This document shows, in pieces, positions 27,112 through 35,614 of a DNA stretch of 64,000 nucleotides. The notes under the pieces were generated by a model. The model was not told the origin of the DNA, ran no database searches, and was given only the letters and a program-made list of their open reading frames with translations. The DNA lies in contig NZ_CP015319.1 in the NCBI RefSeq assembly GCF_001686985.1, positions 38,094 to 102,093 on the forward strand, written 5' to 3'. The position numbers were made by a program, and so were the translations under genes. Each line of letters starts with the position of its first letter. Position 1 is the stretch's first letter. The DNA comes from Mesorhizobium amorphae CCNWGS0123. Lineage in GTDB: Bacteria; Pseudomonadota; Alphaproteobacteria; Rhizobiales; Rhizobiaceae.

Positions 27112-27240
27112 CAGGCATGCCAAGGTAGCCTCTGCCTGGCTGCACCGCCTCAGATTTCTCTGGCCGAGAAGGACTTGGATGAAGCGGATGTCGGTGCCGT
27201 TGTCCAGAAGATGCATGGCGAAGCTATTTCGCAGTGTATC
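27112..27240 (-). pseudogene. Tyrosine recombinase C-terminal scrap
   Basis: One minus-strand frame reads LRNSFAMHLLDNGTDIRF and then IQVLLGQRNL, the box II region of XerC/D-like integrases (LRHSFATHLL...IQ.LLGH). The normally invariant first His is Asn here (LRNSF) and LLGH is LLGQ, so even this remnant has lost catalytic residues. It lies directly upstream of the traG fragment. Confidence 0.65.
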
Positions 27241-27365
27241 CACCGTCGCTTCTCAGCATGTTGAGTGCCACCGAGAGAAATTCACTGCACTACAAGGTCA
27301 GCTTTTCGCGCATGAACGTTATTGGCCTATCGGGGCGGTCCGGATTTCATGTAAGGGAAGGACCA

Positions 27366-27785
27366 TCAACGCTGGATGGGGCGTAGACGGATGACGACGT
27401 CGACATGGGCGATTTCCATGCCTTCGGGCGGTTCCGGTAAATTGTCGATCTCAAGATTGCTCATCGCGATATCCAGAACTTCGTTGGGGCCTTCGACGAA
27501 GAAGTGGTTGTGGTCGGCCACGTTGGTGTCGAAGTAGGTTTTGGCGTTTTCCAGGGCGAGAACGCGGATCATACCCGCTCCCGTGAACTGGTGCAGCGTG
27601 TTGTAGACGGTGGCCAGCGATACGGGAACATTCGCGGCAGCAGCTTCCTCGTGGAGCTGTTCGACCGTCAGGTGGCGGTCACCCTTGGCGAATAGCAGAT
27701 CGGCAAGGGCAACGCGTTGCCGCGTGGGCCGCAGCCCCGCCATCCTCAGTCTGGTCTCGATTGCCAAGTCCGCAACGACAGCCAT
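27366..27785 (-). CDS. irr: Irr, Fur-family iron response regulator
   Basis: 139 residues. GLRPTRQRVALADLLFAKGDRHLTVEQLHEEA is the winged helix and SLATVYNTLHQF the recognition helix; DHNHFFVEGPNEVLDI replaces the usual Fur regulatory histidine cluster in the way typical of rhizobial Irr. Irr represses or activates iron genes at ICE motifs and is degraded or released through haem. Alphaproteobacteria normally keep irr on the chromosome; a copy among mobile-element debris on a repABC replicon may be a second, acquired copy. Confidence 0.88.
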   Translation of the reverse strand: MAVVADLAIETRLRMAGLRPTRQRVALADLLFAKGDRHLTVEQLHEEAAAANVPVSLATVYNTLHQFTGAGMIRVLALENAKTYFDTNVADHNHFFVEGPNEVLDIAMSNLEIDNLPEPPEGMEIAHVDVVIRLRPIQR

Positions 27786-27930
27786 AAAGGGAACTCCAAT
27801 CCCCGATCAGGGGTATTTCTAATTGGGCGATCTGGCGCGGGCCCAGTTGATGCGTTTGTCATCTCGCCCAACCTGGAGTGTGGCATATACGAACGGTACG
27901 TGAAGATTTCTGGTCCTAACCCACGAATTG

Positions 27931-27960
27931 GCGGTAAAATCAAATTATTGATTTTACCGC
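27931..27960. repeat. Perfect 13-bp inverted repeat, 4-nt loop
   Basis: GCGGTAAAATCAA pairs exactly with TTGATTTTACCGC around ATTA. It lies 90 bp beyond the stop of the dioxygenase gene and 145 bp before the irr start. No T-run follows on the minus strand, so it is not a classical terminator for the dioxygenase; it could be an operator or a transposon end. Confidence 0.6.
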
Positions 27961-28051
27961 ACTTTTCTTCGATGAGTATCGGAGAAGCTCCCGAATCTAC
28001 CCTTAAGGCTCCATCGTCGCTTGCCCAAGGCGCCCAACTGCGCCTGACCAG

Positions 28052-28852
28052 CTAGGCTCGCCCGACGATCGGGTTGATCGTGTCGTCGCAGAGCCTGTCG
28101 CCGACTTTCAGACTTTCGAAGTAAGACGTGGGCAGAATGTCTTGGAGCCCATTAAAGGTGGAGCCATCGGGCATGAAGCCCGCCGTCATCGCAATCCGGC
28201 GGCGGCGTGTCATGTTGGCCCCGGCACCATGAGCTGTAAGTCCGTTATGAAAGCTGCAATCGCCGGCGGGCATTGGCACCGCGACAGGGTCCGTCTCTGC
28301 CATCCCAGGGTAGATCTTGAAAAGTCCCGCAAGGTCTTTCCCGATGTCGGTGTTGTCGTAGTTGGCGAGCCTGTGGCTGCCCGGCACGAACGACAGGCAG
28401 CCGTTGAGGGGCGTCGCATCCTCGAGCGCGATCCAGATCGATATCGCGTCGCGCGAATAGAATGACCAGTAGGGATCGTCCAAGTGCCACGCGGTCGGGT
28501 TGCCGTATGGCTCTTTGATCAGCGCTTGGTCGAGCCAGATGCGCATCGCGGGCTGGCTGGCAAGGGCGCTGGCCATGTTGCCGATCTCGGGGCCGCGGAT
28601 GTAACGGTGGATCGTCTGATTAAGTTTGGAGACGTTGATCCGCTGGGTAAAGACCTTATCGTAGTAGCGGTCGTCGCCGTCGAGCCGCTCGATACCGCCT
28701 GATGCGATCTTGCGGTCAGCCATGATCTCAACTGCCTCGAGGACGGCGGCTTTGAGTTCGGCCACCTCGGCCGGCGACAAGAGGCCTGGGATGTGCACGA
28801 ACCCTCGTTCTTGGTATTCTCGGATCTGATCCTCAGTAACTTCACTTTTCAT
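28052..28852 (-). CDS. Phytanoyl-CoA dioxygenase (PhyH) family Fe(II)/2-oxoglutarate oxygenase
   Basis: 267 residues from the ATG at 28852, which has AAGGAA seven bases upstream; the 24-codon extension is less likely. WHLDDPYWSF supplies the HxD iron ligands, and FHNGLTAHGAGANMTRRRR supplies the distal His and the 2-oxoglutarate-binding Arg. GFVHIPGLLSPAEVAEL is the usual N-terminal motif. Hydroxylates a small molecule; members act on phytanoyl-CoA, ectoine, quaternary amines and others. It sits just before the TetR and glycine-betaine-type transport genes, so an osmolyte or methylamine substrate is plausible (inference). Confidence 0.9.
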   Translation of the reverse strand: MKSEVTEDQIREYQERGFVHIPGLLSPAEVAELKAAVLEAVEIMADRKIASGGIERLDGDDRYYDKVFTQRINVSKLNQTIHRYIRGPEIGNMASALASQPAMRIWLDQALIKEPYGNPTAWHLDDPYWSFYSRDAISIWIALEDATPLNGCLSFVPGSHRLANYDNTDIGKDLAGLFKIYPGMAETDPVAVPMPAGDCSFHNGLTAHGAGANMTRRRRIAMTAGFMPDGSTFNGLQDILPTSYFESLKVGDRLCDDTINPIVGRA

Positions 28853-29122
28853 TAGCGCGTTCCTTCGTCTGCTAATCCAATCAACATTCCCAGCGTTGGT
28901 CATGGCGCCTGCACCGTGGCCCACTGCTCGCCTTGACCCGCTGTCACCGACTTAATTTTCTCCACGGTCAACTGGTCATGCGAATCCTGTTTATTTTTTG
29001 ACGCCGACATCGCGACCAAGTCGATGAAGAAGCGTTGAAAGCCAAGCAGGACGGCTGCACCGCACGATGGACCCACCATAAGTTATCCTAAGAGGATGGA
29101 CGCATCGGTCTGGGAAAATAGG

Positions 29123-29731
29123 TTACGGCTGACCCTTAGGCTCCGAGTGCTCGTGTGTTGTCGGGCTTTCTAAGCGTGTCATAGCGAGAAGCCGCTGCAG
29201 AAAGGCTTTCCGCTCCTTCGGCTTGAATTGAGGCAACCCTATTGCCTCGCTAAAGTACAGACCATCGACTGCGAGCCGGATGACCTGAGCGTAAAAATAA
29301 TCGAGACCGTCTTTTTCCAGTCGATCAGACCATTTTGTATTCTCTGCCGAATACTCATTAAATAGCTCGATGTCGGAGGCGATGCCGGCGATCATCGCGG
29401 CGGCGATGTCATCAGCGCCTTCCGCTGGAAAACTCGTCGTTATATAGGCGCGAAGATATGAACCAGGCGTCGGATCAGCAGCGACCATCGCCATCGTCTT
29501 CTCCTCGAAGGATTCCAGCCCTGCAGCGATCATCGCTCGAATAAGATCGTCCTTCGAGGAAAAGTAGTGAAGCAAGCCGCCCTTACTGATGCCGGCCTCA
29601 GTCGCAACTTCTGCAAGTGTCATGCGGGCCGCCCCTCGCTCCATGACCACCTTTGTTGCGGCGTTGACGATCAGCGCTTTGATTTCTTCGCCGCTCTTGC
29701 GAAACTTCACAATCTTCTTTGGCTCATTCAT
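29123..29731 (-). CDS. TetR/AcrR-family regulator
   Basis: 202 residues. MTLAEVATEAGISKGGLLHYFSSKDDLIRAM is the helix-turn-helix, followed by an all-helical sensor domain. Divergent from the glycine-betaine-type operon; two near-identical palindromic repeats at 29814-29853 lie between them. A truncated paralogue is at 12608-12844. Confidence 0.93.
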   Translation of the reverse strand: MNEPKKIVKFRKSGEEIKALIVNAATKVVMERGAARMTLAEVATEAGISKGGLLHYFSSKDDLIRAMIAAGLESFEEKTMAMVAADPTPGSYLRAYITTSFPAEGADDIAAAMIAGIASDIELFNEYSAENTKWSDRLEKDGLDYFYAQVIRLAVDGLYFSEAIGLPQFKPKERKAFLQRLLAMTRLESPTTHEHSEPKGQP

Positions 29732-29813
29732 AAATCGCCTCGACTTCCCTGTGCGCGTTTTTCAGCGCGAGATATGACAAAACCCTCCGAAAGAGAACCT
29801 CTTGAAAATATGC

Positions 29814-29853
29814 GACCGTTTGGACGGTTTTTTATAGACCGGCTGGACGGTTT
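29814..29853. promoter_or_regulatory. Tandem operator for the TetR regulator
   Basis: Two 17-bp copies, GACCGTTTGGACGGTTT and GACCGGCTGGACGGTTT, start 23 bp apart. The first contains a perfect inverted repeat ACCGT-TTGG-ACGGT; the second has one mismatch. Position between the divergent TetR gene and transport operon makes them the probable binding sites, about two helical turns apart for cooperative binding. Confidence 0.7.
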
Positions 29854-29899
29854 GAGTTAGCTAACATGTCGGGAATTTAAAAGCAACGGAGGAATTTCC

Positions 29900-30835
29900 A
29901 TGCACAGTCTTCGATCTCTTTCACTCGCGACAGCCTTCGTCGGACTCACACTCGCCCCTCAATCAGTGCTGTCCGCACAGCTTGGCGATACAAATGCGCC
30001 GATCCGCATTTCGCTGAACGAATGGACCGGCCAGAACATTACTGCCCACGTTGCAGGCCAGCTTCTCGAAAAGCTCGGATACAAGGTCCAATACCAGACT
30101 GCGGGTTCCTTCCCACAATGGATCGGGATGCAGGACGGCTCGATCGATCTCGTCCCTGAGCTTTGGACGAACAATCTTGGCGATATCTATCCCAAGATGC
30201 TGGCGGAAAAGAAGGTCGAAGTGGTTGGCGATCTGGGCCTCGATGGCCGGGACGGTTGGGCCTATACCGATGCTACACTCAAGGTATGCCCTGGCCTGCC
30301 GAGCTGGAAAGCCCTGATGGAACCAGATTGCGCCGCGGCACTTGCAACCGCCGAAACGCTTCCAAACGGCCGCCTTCTCGATTATCCCGCAGACTGGGGT
30401 ACGGCGTCTGCAAACGAAATCGCCGATTTCAAGATCCCGCTCACTGCGGTGCCGGCTGGCTCCGAAGGGGCTCTCGTCGCTGAACTCCAGGCGGCGGTGG
30501 CCGCCAACAAGCCACTCCTGATGCGCTTCTGGGCACCGCATTGGATCCTCACGAAAGTCAAACTCAACTGGCTGGATATGCCACCTTGCGATCCAAAGGA
30601 TGGCGCACGTTGCATGGCTCCCGCTCCGATCATCAAGGTGGTTCGCGCGGGATTCAGCGACAAATGGCCCGCGGCCTACGAGCTGACTAAGCTCTACCAA
30701 CTGAGCGCCGACGACCAGGGGAAAATGACCTATGAGATCGATCAGGAGAAAAAGCCGATCGAGGACGTGGTCAAGGCATGGGTGGATGCGAACACCGCAA
30801 CGTGGTCGCCTTGGATCGACGCCGCAAAGAAGTAA
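29900..30835 (+). CDS. Glycine betaine/choline-type ABC binding protein
   Basis: 311 residues, GGAGG ribosome site. Signal peptide about 1-26 ending SVLSA. RISLNEWTGQNITAHVAGQLLEKLGYKV and GSIDLVPELWTNNLGDIY are OpuAC-family motifs; aromatic residues such as W41, W78 and W244 region could form the quaternary-ammonium cage. Periplasmic. Heads an operon with ATPase, double permease and nucleoside hydrolase. Confidence 0.92.
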   Translation: MHSLRSLSLATAFVGLTLAPQSVLSAQLGDTNAPIRISLNEWTGQNITAHVAGQLLEKLGYKVQYQTAGSFPQWIGMQDGSIDLVPELWTNNLGDIYPKMLAEKKVEVVGDLGLDGRDGWAYTDATLKVCPGLPSWKALMEPDCAAALATAETLPNGRLLDYPADWGTASANEIADFKIPLTAVPAGSEGALVAELQAAVAANKPLLMRFWAPHWILTKVKLNWLDMPPCDPKDGARCMAPAPIIKVVRAGFSDKWPAAYELTKLYQLSADDQGKMTYEIDQEKKPIEDVVKAWVDANTATWSPWIDAAKK

Positions 30836-30861
30836 GCGGGTCGGGATCGAGGGAGAACAGC

Positions 30862-31935
30862 ATGATATCTTCACATGCGAAGGCAGGTCCGGGCTCTGTA
30901 AAGCTCGCTTGTCGCGACCTCTGGAAAATCTACGGCGCGAGCCCGCCGGAAGCGGCTGAGATAGCCAGCGCTTCCAGCAATGACGGCAACAATTCGGTCA
31001 CCGGTAAAATCGCGCCGGGTCATGTGGCCGCTGTCGCTGGTGCAACGCTTGACATCCATGAGGCGGAAATCTTTGTGTTGATGGGCCTGTCTGGATCGGG
31101 CAAGTCGACATTGCTGCGCTGCCTGACGCGGTTGATAGAACCGTCCTATGGAAGCGTCACCCTCGACGGAGAAGATCTCCTGGCGGCGGACCGCCGGCGA
31201 ATGACAGATATTCGCCGGCAAGCCATGGGGATGGTTTTCCAGAACTTCGGCCTTCTCCCTCATCTCACCGTGCTCGACAACGTTGCCTTCCCGCTTCGTG
31301 TGCAGGGGATCGACCGTGCCAAGCGGGAGGCTCGAGCACGGGAGATGACGGAACTTGTCGGATTAAAGGGCCGTGAGGCCCAATACCCCCGCGAATTGTC
31401 TGGTGGGCAGCAGCAGCGCGTCGGTATTGCCCGATCATTGGCAGCCGAGCCGGAAATCTGGTTCCTTGACGAGCCCTTTTCGGCACTGGACCCGATGATC
31501 CGGCGGCAAATGCAGGATGAATTCATTCGCTTGCAAAAGATGCTACGCAAGACGATCGTCTTCGTGACGCATGACGTCCAAGAAGCCTTCCGTCTTGCGG
31601 ACCGTATTGCGATCATGCGTGACGGCGCCATCGAGCAGATCGGAACACCGGTCGAAATCGCGCTGTCGCCTGCAAACAACTATATCGCCGAATTCCTCCG
31701 TGACGTCCCGCTCCTCAAGGTCATCCGCGCAGGCGACGTGATGACACCAGGGCAAGGTGGCGAACGTCCATCGCGCATTTTCTCGTCCGCGGCCACCTTG
31801 GAGGAGATCCTACCCGATCTGCTTGGTGGCCCGCAGTCCATCGGAATCGCTGGTCCCGACGACACAATTCTGGGAGAGATTTCCCCCTCGGGTATTACGC
31901 GCCTTCTGCGTGGCGAGCGAGCGACGACCGCATGA
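30862..31935 (+). CDS. Glycine betaine-type ABC transporter ATPase
   Basis: 357 residues from the ATG at 30862 with GGGAG upstream. Walker A GLSGSGKST, signature LSGGQQQRVGIARSLA, Walker B IWFLDEPFSALDP, His switch FVTHD. The spacing and FQNFGLLPHLTVLDNV fit the ProV/OpuAA group. An insertion of about 30 residues rich in Ala, Ser and Asn lies before the Walker A. The C-terminal tail is a poor match to CBS domains. Confidence 0.93.
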   Translation: MISSHAKAGPGSVKLACRDLWKIYGASPPEAAEIASASSNDGNNSVTGKIAPGHVAAVAGATLDIHEAEIFVLMGLSGSGKSTLLRCLTRLIEPSYGSVTLDGEDLLAADRRRMTDIRRQAMGMVFQNFGLLPHLTVLDNVAFPLRVQGIDRAKREARAREMTELVGLKGREAQYPRELSGGQQQRVGIARSLAAEPEIWFLDEPFSALDPMIRRQMQDEFIRLQKMLRKTIVFVTHDVQEAFRLADRIAIMRDGAIEQIGTPVEIALSPANNYIAEFLRDVPLLKVIRAGDVMTPGQGGERPSRIFSSAATLEEILPDLLGGPQSIGIAGPDDTILGEISPSGITRLLRGERATTA

Positions 31936-33449
31936 AGCGCTTCGAACTGATTTGTAAAGCGCCCACTCTGTTGCAAGCGGTGGGAATGCCGGTGCTTGTC
32001 TTGGTCTGCGTCGGCGCCGCAAAGTTATCGCCCACCATCGCCAGCTTTCCGCAGGCATGGACGATACCTGTTCCGACCCTTGTCAACAGTGCGCTCGGCT
32101 GGCTTTTTCCGACGATCCTGCCGATCACCTCCTTCGTCAGCCGCCTGGCGGCTACTCTGCTTGCTGCGCTTATCGGCACCTTGCAATTTCTGCCATGGCC
32201 TGTCGTTGGTGCGGCCATTTTGCTGATCAGCTTGAAGGCCGGTGGCTTGAGACTGATCGCCATCAGCGTCGGTGCCGTCGCATATATTGTCCTGACCGGC
32301 TTCTGGCAGCAAAGCATGGCGACGCTATCGCTGGTCATCCTGGCTGTGCCGCTTTCGGTGCTGATCGGATTCGTGCTCGGACTTGGAGGGTTCTTCATGC
32401 CGCGCATGCGCAATGCCCTCGAACTTGTCTTTGATTTCATGCAGACCTTTCCGGCCTTCGCCTATCTGCTGCCGTTGCTCCTACTCTTCGGGTTCGGTCC
32501 GATTGCGGGACTGGTCGCGACCGCAATCTACGCAATCCCGCCAATGGCCCGGTGTACACTGAGTGGACTGACAGAAGTGCCTTCTGAACGTCGTGAAGTC
32601 GCGGAAATGAATGGATGCACATCGTGGCAGCGGCTCGTCTGGGTCGAACTTCCTTCCGCACGGCCAATGTTGGCGCTCGGCTTCAATCAAACCACGATGG
32701 CCGCTCTCAGCATGGTTATCACCGCTTCGATCATCGGTGGCTTCGATGATGTCGGCTGGGCAGTTTTGAGTGGACTGCGTTCTGCAGATCTAGGAAAGAG
32801 CCTGATGGCCGGACTGGTCATCGTGATGATCTCGATCGTTGTCGATCGAATCACTGGCGGCCTCCTGGGGTCGGCTGAATCGCGGACTACGGGCAAGCCG
32901 ATGGCCGGTTGGCCAGCGATCTTGCTCGCGTCGGCAGCTGTTGTAGCCCTTGGCGCCGTGACACGTTACGCCCTTCCCTCTCTCGTGGCAGGATGGAACG
33001 AAAGTCGAGGCGTTGTCGATTTCCAGATTCTCAATCAGGGTCTTCTGGCGTTCGTCGCGCGATACAGCGATGTGCTCGACGCAATCAAGAATGCAGTACT
33101 CTATTATTTCGTGCTGCCGCTGCGCGTTGGATTGTCCGGTGCGGTTCTGCCGCTGACCTGGGGCTTTTCGATGACCCCGGGTGTCACCGCCGTATATGGT
33201 GCACTGGCGGCGATCCTGTCTGCCCGGCAGATGCTGAAAGGCCGCCCAGCGGCTGCAGGTGCAACGATTTGCCTGGCAATGTTGCTCTACACCGGTCTTG
33301 TTGCCTTCCCGTGGCCGGGGCTGTCGCGCTTGCAGCCTGGAGTGCATGGCGGGCTGCCGGAATGCGGCTGGCGCTGTTCACCGTGCTCAGTTTCGGCTTC
33401 GTGCTCATCACCGGCCTCTGGGTACCTTTCGTCAAGTCACTCTATCTGA
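31932..33449 (+). CDS. Double-length glycine betaine-type permease, N-terminal part (frameshifted)
   Basis: Starts 4 nt inside the ATPase stop. The frame holds a first complete ProW-type permease domain (RREVAEMNGCTSWQRLVWVELPSARPM is its EAA loop) and the beginning of a second. At 33308-33310 the frame runs TTC CCG TGG and the sequence loses membrane character, ending in an unrelated tail at 33449. Reading one base back restores PVAGAVALAAWSAWRAAG and the second permease domain. One missing C in the CCC run explains it. It is either a real null mutation or a sequencing/assembly error. Confidence 0.85.
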   Translation: MKRFELICKAPTLLQAVGMPVLVLVCVGAAKLSPTIASFPQAWTIPVPTLVNSALGWLFPTILPITSFVSRLAATLLAALIGTLQFLPWPVVGAAILLISLKAGGLRLIAISVGAVAYIVLTGFWQQSMATLSLVILAVPLSVLIGFVLGLGGFFMPRMRNALELVFDFMQTFPAFAYLLPLLLLFGFGPIAGLVATAIYAIPPMARCTLSGLTEVPSERREVAEMNGCTSWQRLVWVELPSARPMLALGFNQTTMAALSMVITASIIGGFDDVGWAVLSGLRSADLGKSLMAGLVIVMISIVVDRITGGLLGSAESRTTGKPMAGWPAILLASAAVVALGAVTRYALPSLVAGWNESRGVVDFQILNQGLLAFVARYSDVLDAIKNAVLYYFVLPLRVGLSGAVLPLTWGFSMTPGVTAVYGALAAILSARQMLKGRPAAAGATICLAMLLYTGLVAFPWPGLSRLQPGVHGGLPECGWRCSPCSVSASCSSPASGYLSSSHSI

Positions 33450-34003
33450 TCATTGTCGCTGTTGTGCTCTGCGCTTCCGTCGGCGGTCTGATCGGCATCA
33501 TCGCTGCCCGCAACGATCGCTTCTCGGCCCTCATTCGACCGATCAACGATGCACTGCAGACAATGCCACAGTTCGTCTTTCTCATCCCGGCCCTGATGTT
33601 CTTCAAGGTCGGAGAATTCTCGGGCCTGATCGCGATTTCGCTCTACGCTGTTGTCCCCGCCATCCGCTACACCGAGGCTGGCCTGCGCAGTGTTTCGACG
33701 AACCTGCTTGAGACCGCCACCCAGATCGGCTGCACACCGCTTCAAAGCATGCTGCTGGTGCAGTTGCCGACGGCCCGGCCGGCCCTCTTGCTTGGCCTCA
33801 ACCAGGTGGTTATGGCAGCAATCACTATGCTGCCTGTGGCCGCGACAGTCGGCACCGCTGAACTGGGTCAACAGATCTACATCGCGCTTGGCAAGGCTGA
33901 CGCGGGCCTCGGCATAACCGCCGGCCTGGTCTTCTGCCTGCTCGCCATCAATCTCGATCGTATCCTGCGGGGCGTCGCCGAACGCCTGCGCGGCACGCAT
34001 TAA
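33362..34003 (+). CDS. Double-length permease, C-terminal part (after frameshift)
   Basis: 213 residues if begun at the ATG at 33362, but homology starts earlier in this frame, near 33309. RLALFTVLSFGFVLITGLW, a membrane helix, then a ProW domain with EAA loop NLLETATQIGCTPLQSMLLVQLPTARPA. Without the frameshift it would be continuous with the gene from 31932, giving one chain of about 690 residues. Followed by the nucleoside hydrolase after 18 bp. Confidence 0.8.
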   Translation: MRLALFTVLSFGFVLITGLWVPFVKSLYLIIVAVVLCASVGGLIGIIAARNDRFSALIRPINDALQTMPQFVFLIPALMFFKVGEFSGLIAISLYAVVPAIRYTEAGLRSVSTNLLETATQIGCTPLQSMLLVQLPTARPALLLGLNQVVMAAITMLPVAATVGTAELGQQIYIALGKADAGLGITAGLVFCLLAINLDRILRGVAERLRGTH

Positions 34004-34021
34004 AAAGAAAAGGAATACTTC

Positions 34022-34975
34022 ATGCCCTTGTCCGAAGCCCAGCGACTTTCGACGCTAAGCCGTCCCGCCGGCAAGTGCCGTATCGTCATCGACACGGACA
34101 CCTTCAACGAGATCGATGACCAGTTCGCGATCGTTCACGCTCTCCTGTCGCCCGAGCGGGTGAACGTCGAGGCAATCTACGCCGCACCCTTCGTCAATGA
34201 GACCAACGGCGATCCCGCCCGCGGCATGGAACTCAGCTATGACGAGATCCTTGCTCTGCTTTTCCGCTTGAACATTCCCCACAAAGGCCTCGTCCATCGT
34301 GGTGTGACGAGATATATCGGGCCGCAGAAGCAGCCGGTAGACGCGCCGGCGGTCGATGACCTAATCGCAAGGGCGATAAAGTCGTCCGCAGCAGACCCGC
34401 TCTACGTCATTGCCATCGCCGCGATCAGCAACGTTGCCTCGGCGATCTTGAAAGCCCCAGACATCGCCGACAAAATCGTCGTCGTCTGGTTGGGCGGCCA
34501 TGCCATAGATTGGAGCCATCAGAACGAATTCAATCTCGCACAGGATGTCGGCGGCGTCCAAGTGCTGTTCGACTCCGGCGTTCCCCTCGTTCTCATTCCC
34601 TGCGAAGGGGTTACCACCATTCTTCACAGCACTGTCCCGGAAATCGAGCGCTATGTAGAGCCACATGGTGAGATCGGCGCCTTCCTCGCCATGCGCTTTA
34701 AAGGCTACTGCGATGATCATGTCGGCTGGGCCAAGGAAATCTGGGATATGGCGGCGACTGCATGGGCGCTGAGCTTCGACTGGGCGCCAAGCGTTCTCAT
34801 GCCTACCCCGATTTTGACCGACGATATGCACTACAGCACCAACCGCGCGCGACACATGATGCGCTACGTCTATGCCGTGGACCGCAACGCCATCATGAAA
34901 GACTTTATTGGCAAGCTCGCCGGCACGAATCGGAAGCTAATGGCAAGCTACGAGGTCGAGCAGCAAAGCGCTTGA
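34022..34975 (+). CDS. Nucleoside hydrolase (inosine-uridine type)
   Basis: 317 residues, AAGGA ribosome site. RIVIDTDTFNEIDDQFAIVHAL carries the calcium-binding DTDxxxxxDD motif, and VVWLGGHAIDW and HYSTNRARHMM fit the IunH fold. It hydrolyses the N-glycosidic bond of ribonucleosides. Being the last gene of a glycine-betaine-type uptake operon is unusual; the transporter may import a nucleoside-like or N-glycoside compound. Confidence 0.9.
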   Translation: MPLSEAQRLSTLSRPAGKCRIVIDTDTFNEIDDQFAIVHALLSPERVNVEAIYAAPFVNETNGDPARGMELSYDEILALLFRLNIPHKGLVHRGVTRYIGPQKQPVDAPAVDDLIARAIKSSAADPLYVIAIAAISNVASAILKAPDIADKIVVVWLGGHAIDWSHQNEFNLAQDVGGVQVLFDSGVPLVLIPCEGVTTILHSTVPEIERYVEPHGEIGAFLAMRFKGYCDDHVGWAKEIWDMAATAWALSFDWAPSVLMPTPILTDDMHYSTNRARHMMRYVYAVDRNAIMKDFIGKLAGTNRKLMASYEVEQQSA

Positions 34976-35299
34976 AATCATCAGTCAGGCAGTGAATTAG
35001 AAGTCACTCCAAGATTCACAGGCTTGGCGGGGAACTAAATTCAAGCAGCCCTCGCCTCTCTTTTTGACAGGATAGGCACGATGAGCTGGCAACGGCTGAA
35101 AATCGTTATCAAAGATGAAATATAACTGCATAGGCCGTTCGGGCCTGATGCTGCCTACCGTCTCCCTCAGCCTTTAGCATACTTTTTGGGCGGCGATACC
35201 GCATGAGCGCAAGGTCGACATGTGCCGCTCTCGATCTCGGTATGCCCCATTTCGATTTCGCCACACCGGCCTTCCGGGAGTGACATTCTGGCAATCGTT
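34976..35299. other. Intergenic, nothing recognised
   Basis: About 320 bp after the nucleoside hydrolase. TTTGACA-like sequence at about 35060 could be promoter debris. No gene or hairpin terminator seen. Confidence 0.3.
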
Positions 35300-35560
35300 G
35301 CACATCTTCGTCTGAGGCGTGAGGCGAAAACGGCGCGTGTGAGAGAGCTGCTCGAGCAGATCGCACGGCTTATCGATCGGTATCCCGCCGAGCTTTCGGG
35401 CGGGCAGAAGCAGCGCGTGGCGATTGCCAGGGCGCTGGCCGCCAAGCCGGAGCTCATCCTCTGCGACGAGCCGACCTCGGCGCTCGATCCGCTCGTCGCC
35501 GAAGGCATCCTCAAGCTGTTGAAGCGGTTGAAGGAAGAGCAGCAGCTCTCGCGTAGCCAG
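35300..35560 (+). pseudogene. ABC ATPase fragment (DppF type)
   Basis: RLIDRYPAELSGGQKQRVAIARALA, LILCDEPTSALDPL and EGILKLLKRL: signature and Walker B of a DppF-type ATPase. No Walker A and no start; similarity ends just before the His-switch. It is very close to residues 415-480 of the double ATPase at 14825-16480, so a second copy of that transporter was once here or this is a recombination scar. Confidence 0.75.
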
Positions 35561-35614
35561 GCCGGCACCGTTGAAATCGACGCAGGCGATGGAGCATCGC
35601 CAAGCGTGATCTAG

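Noticed and set aside
33300..33320. Programmed -1 frameshift in the permease
   Set aside because: The local sequence (GCC TTC CCG TGG) is not a recognised slippery heptamer and no pseudoknot is evident; a missing C is simpler.
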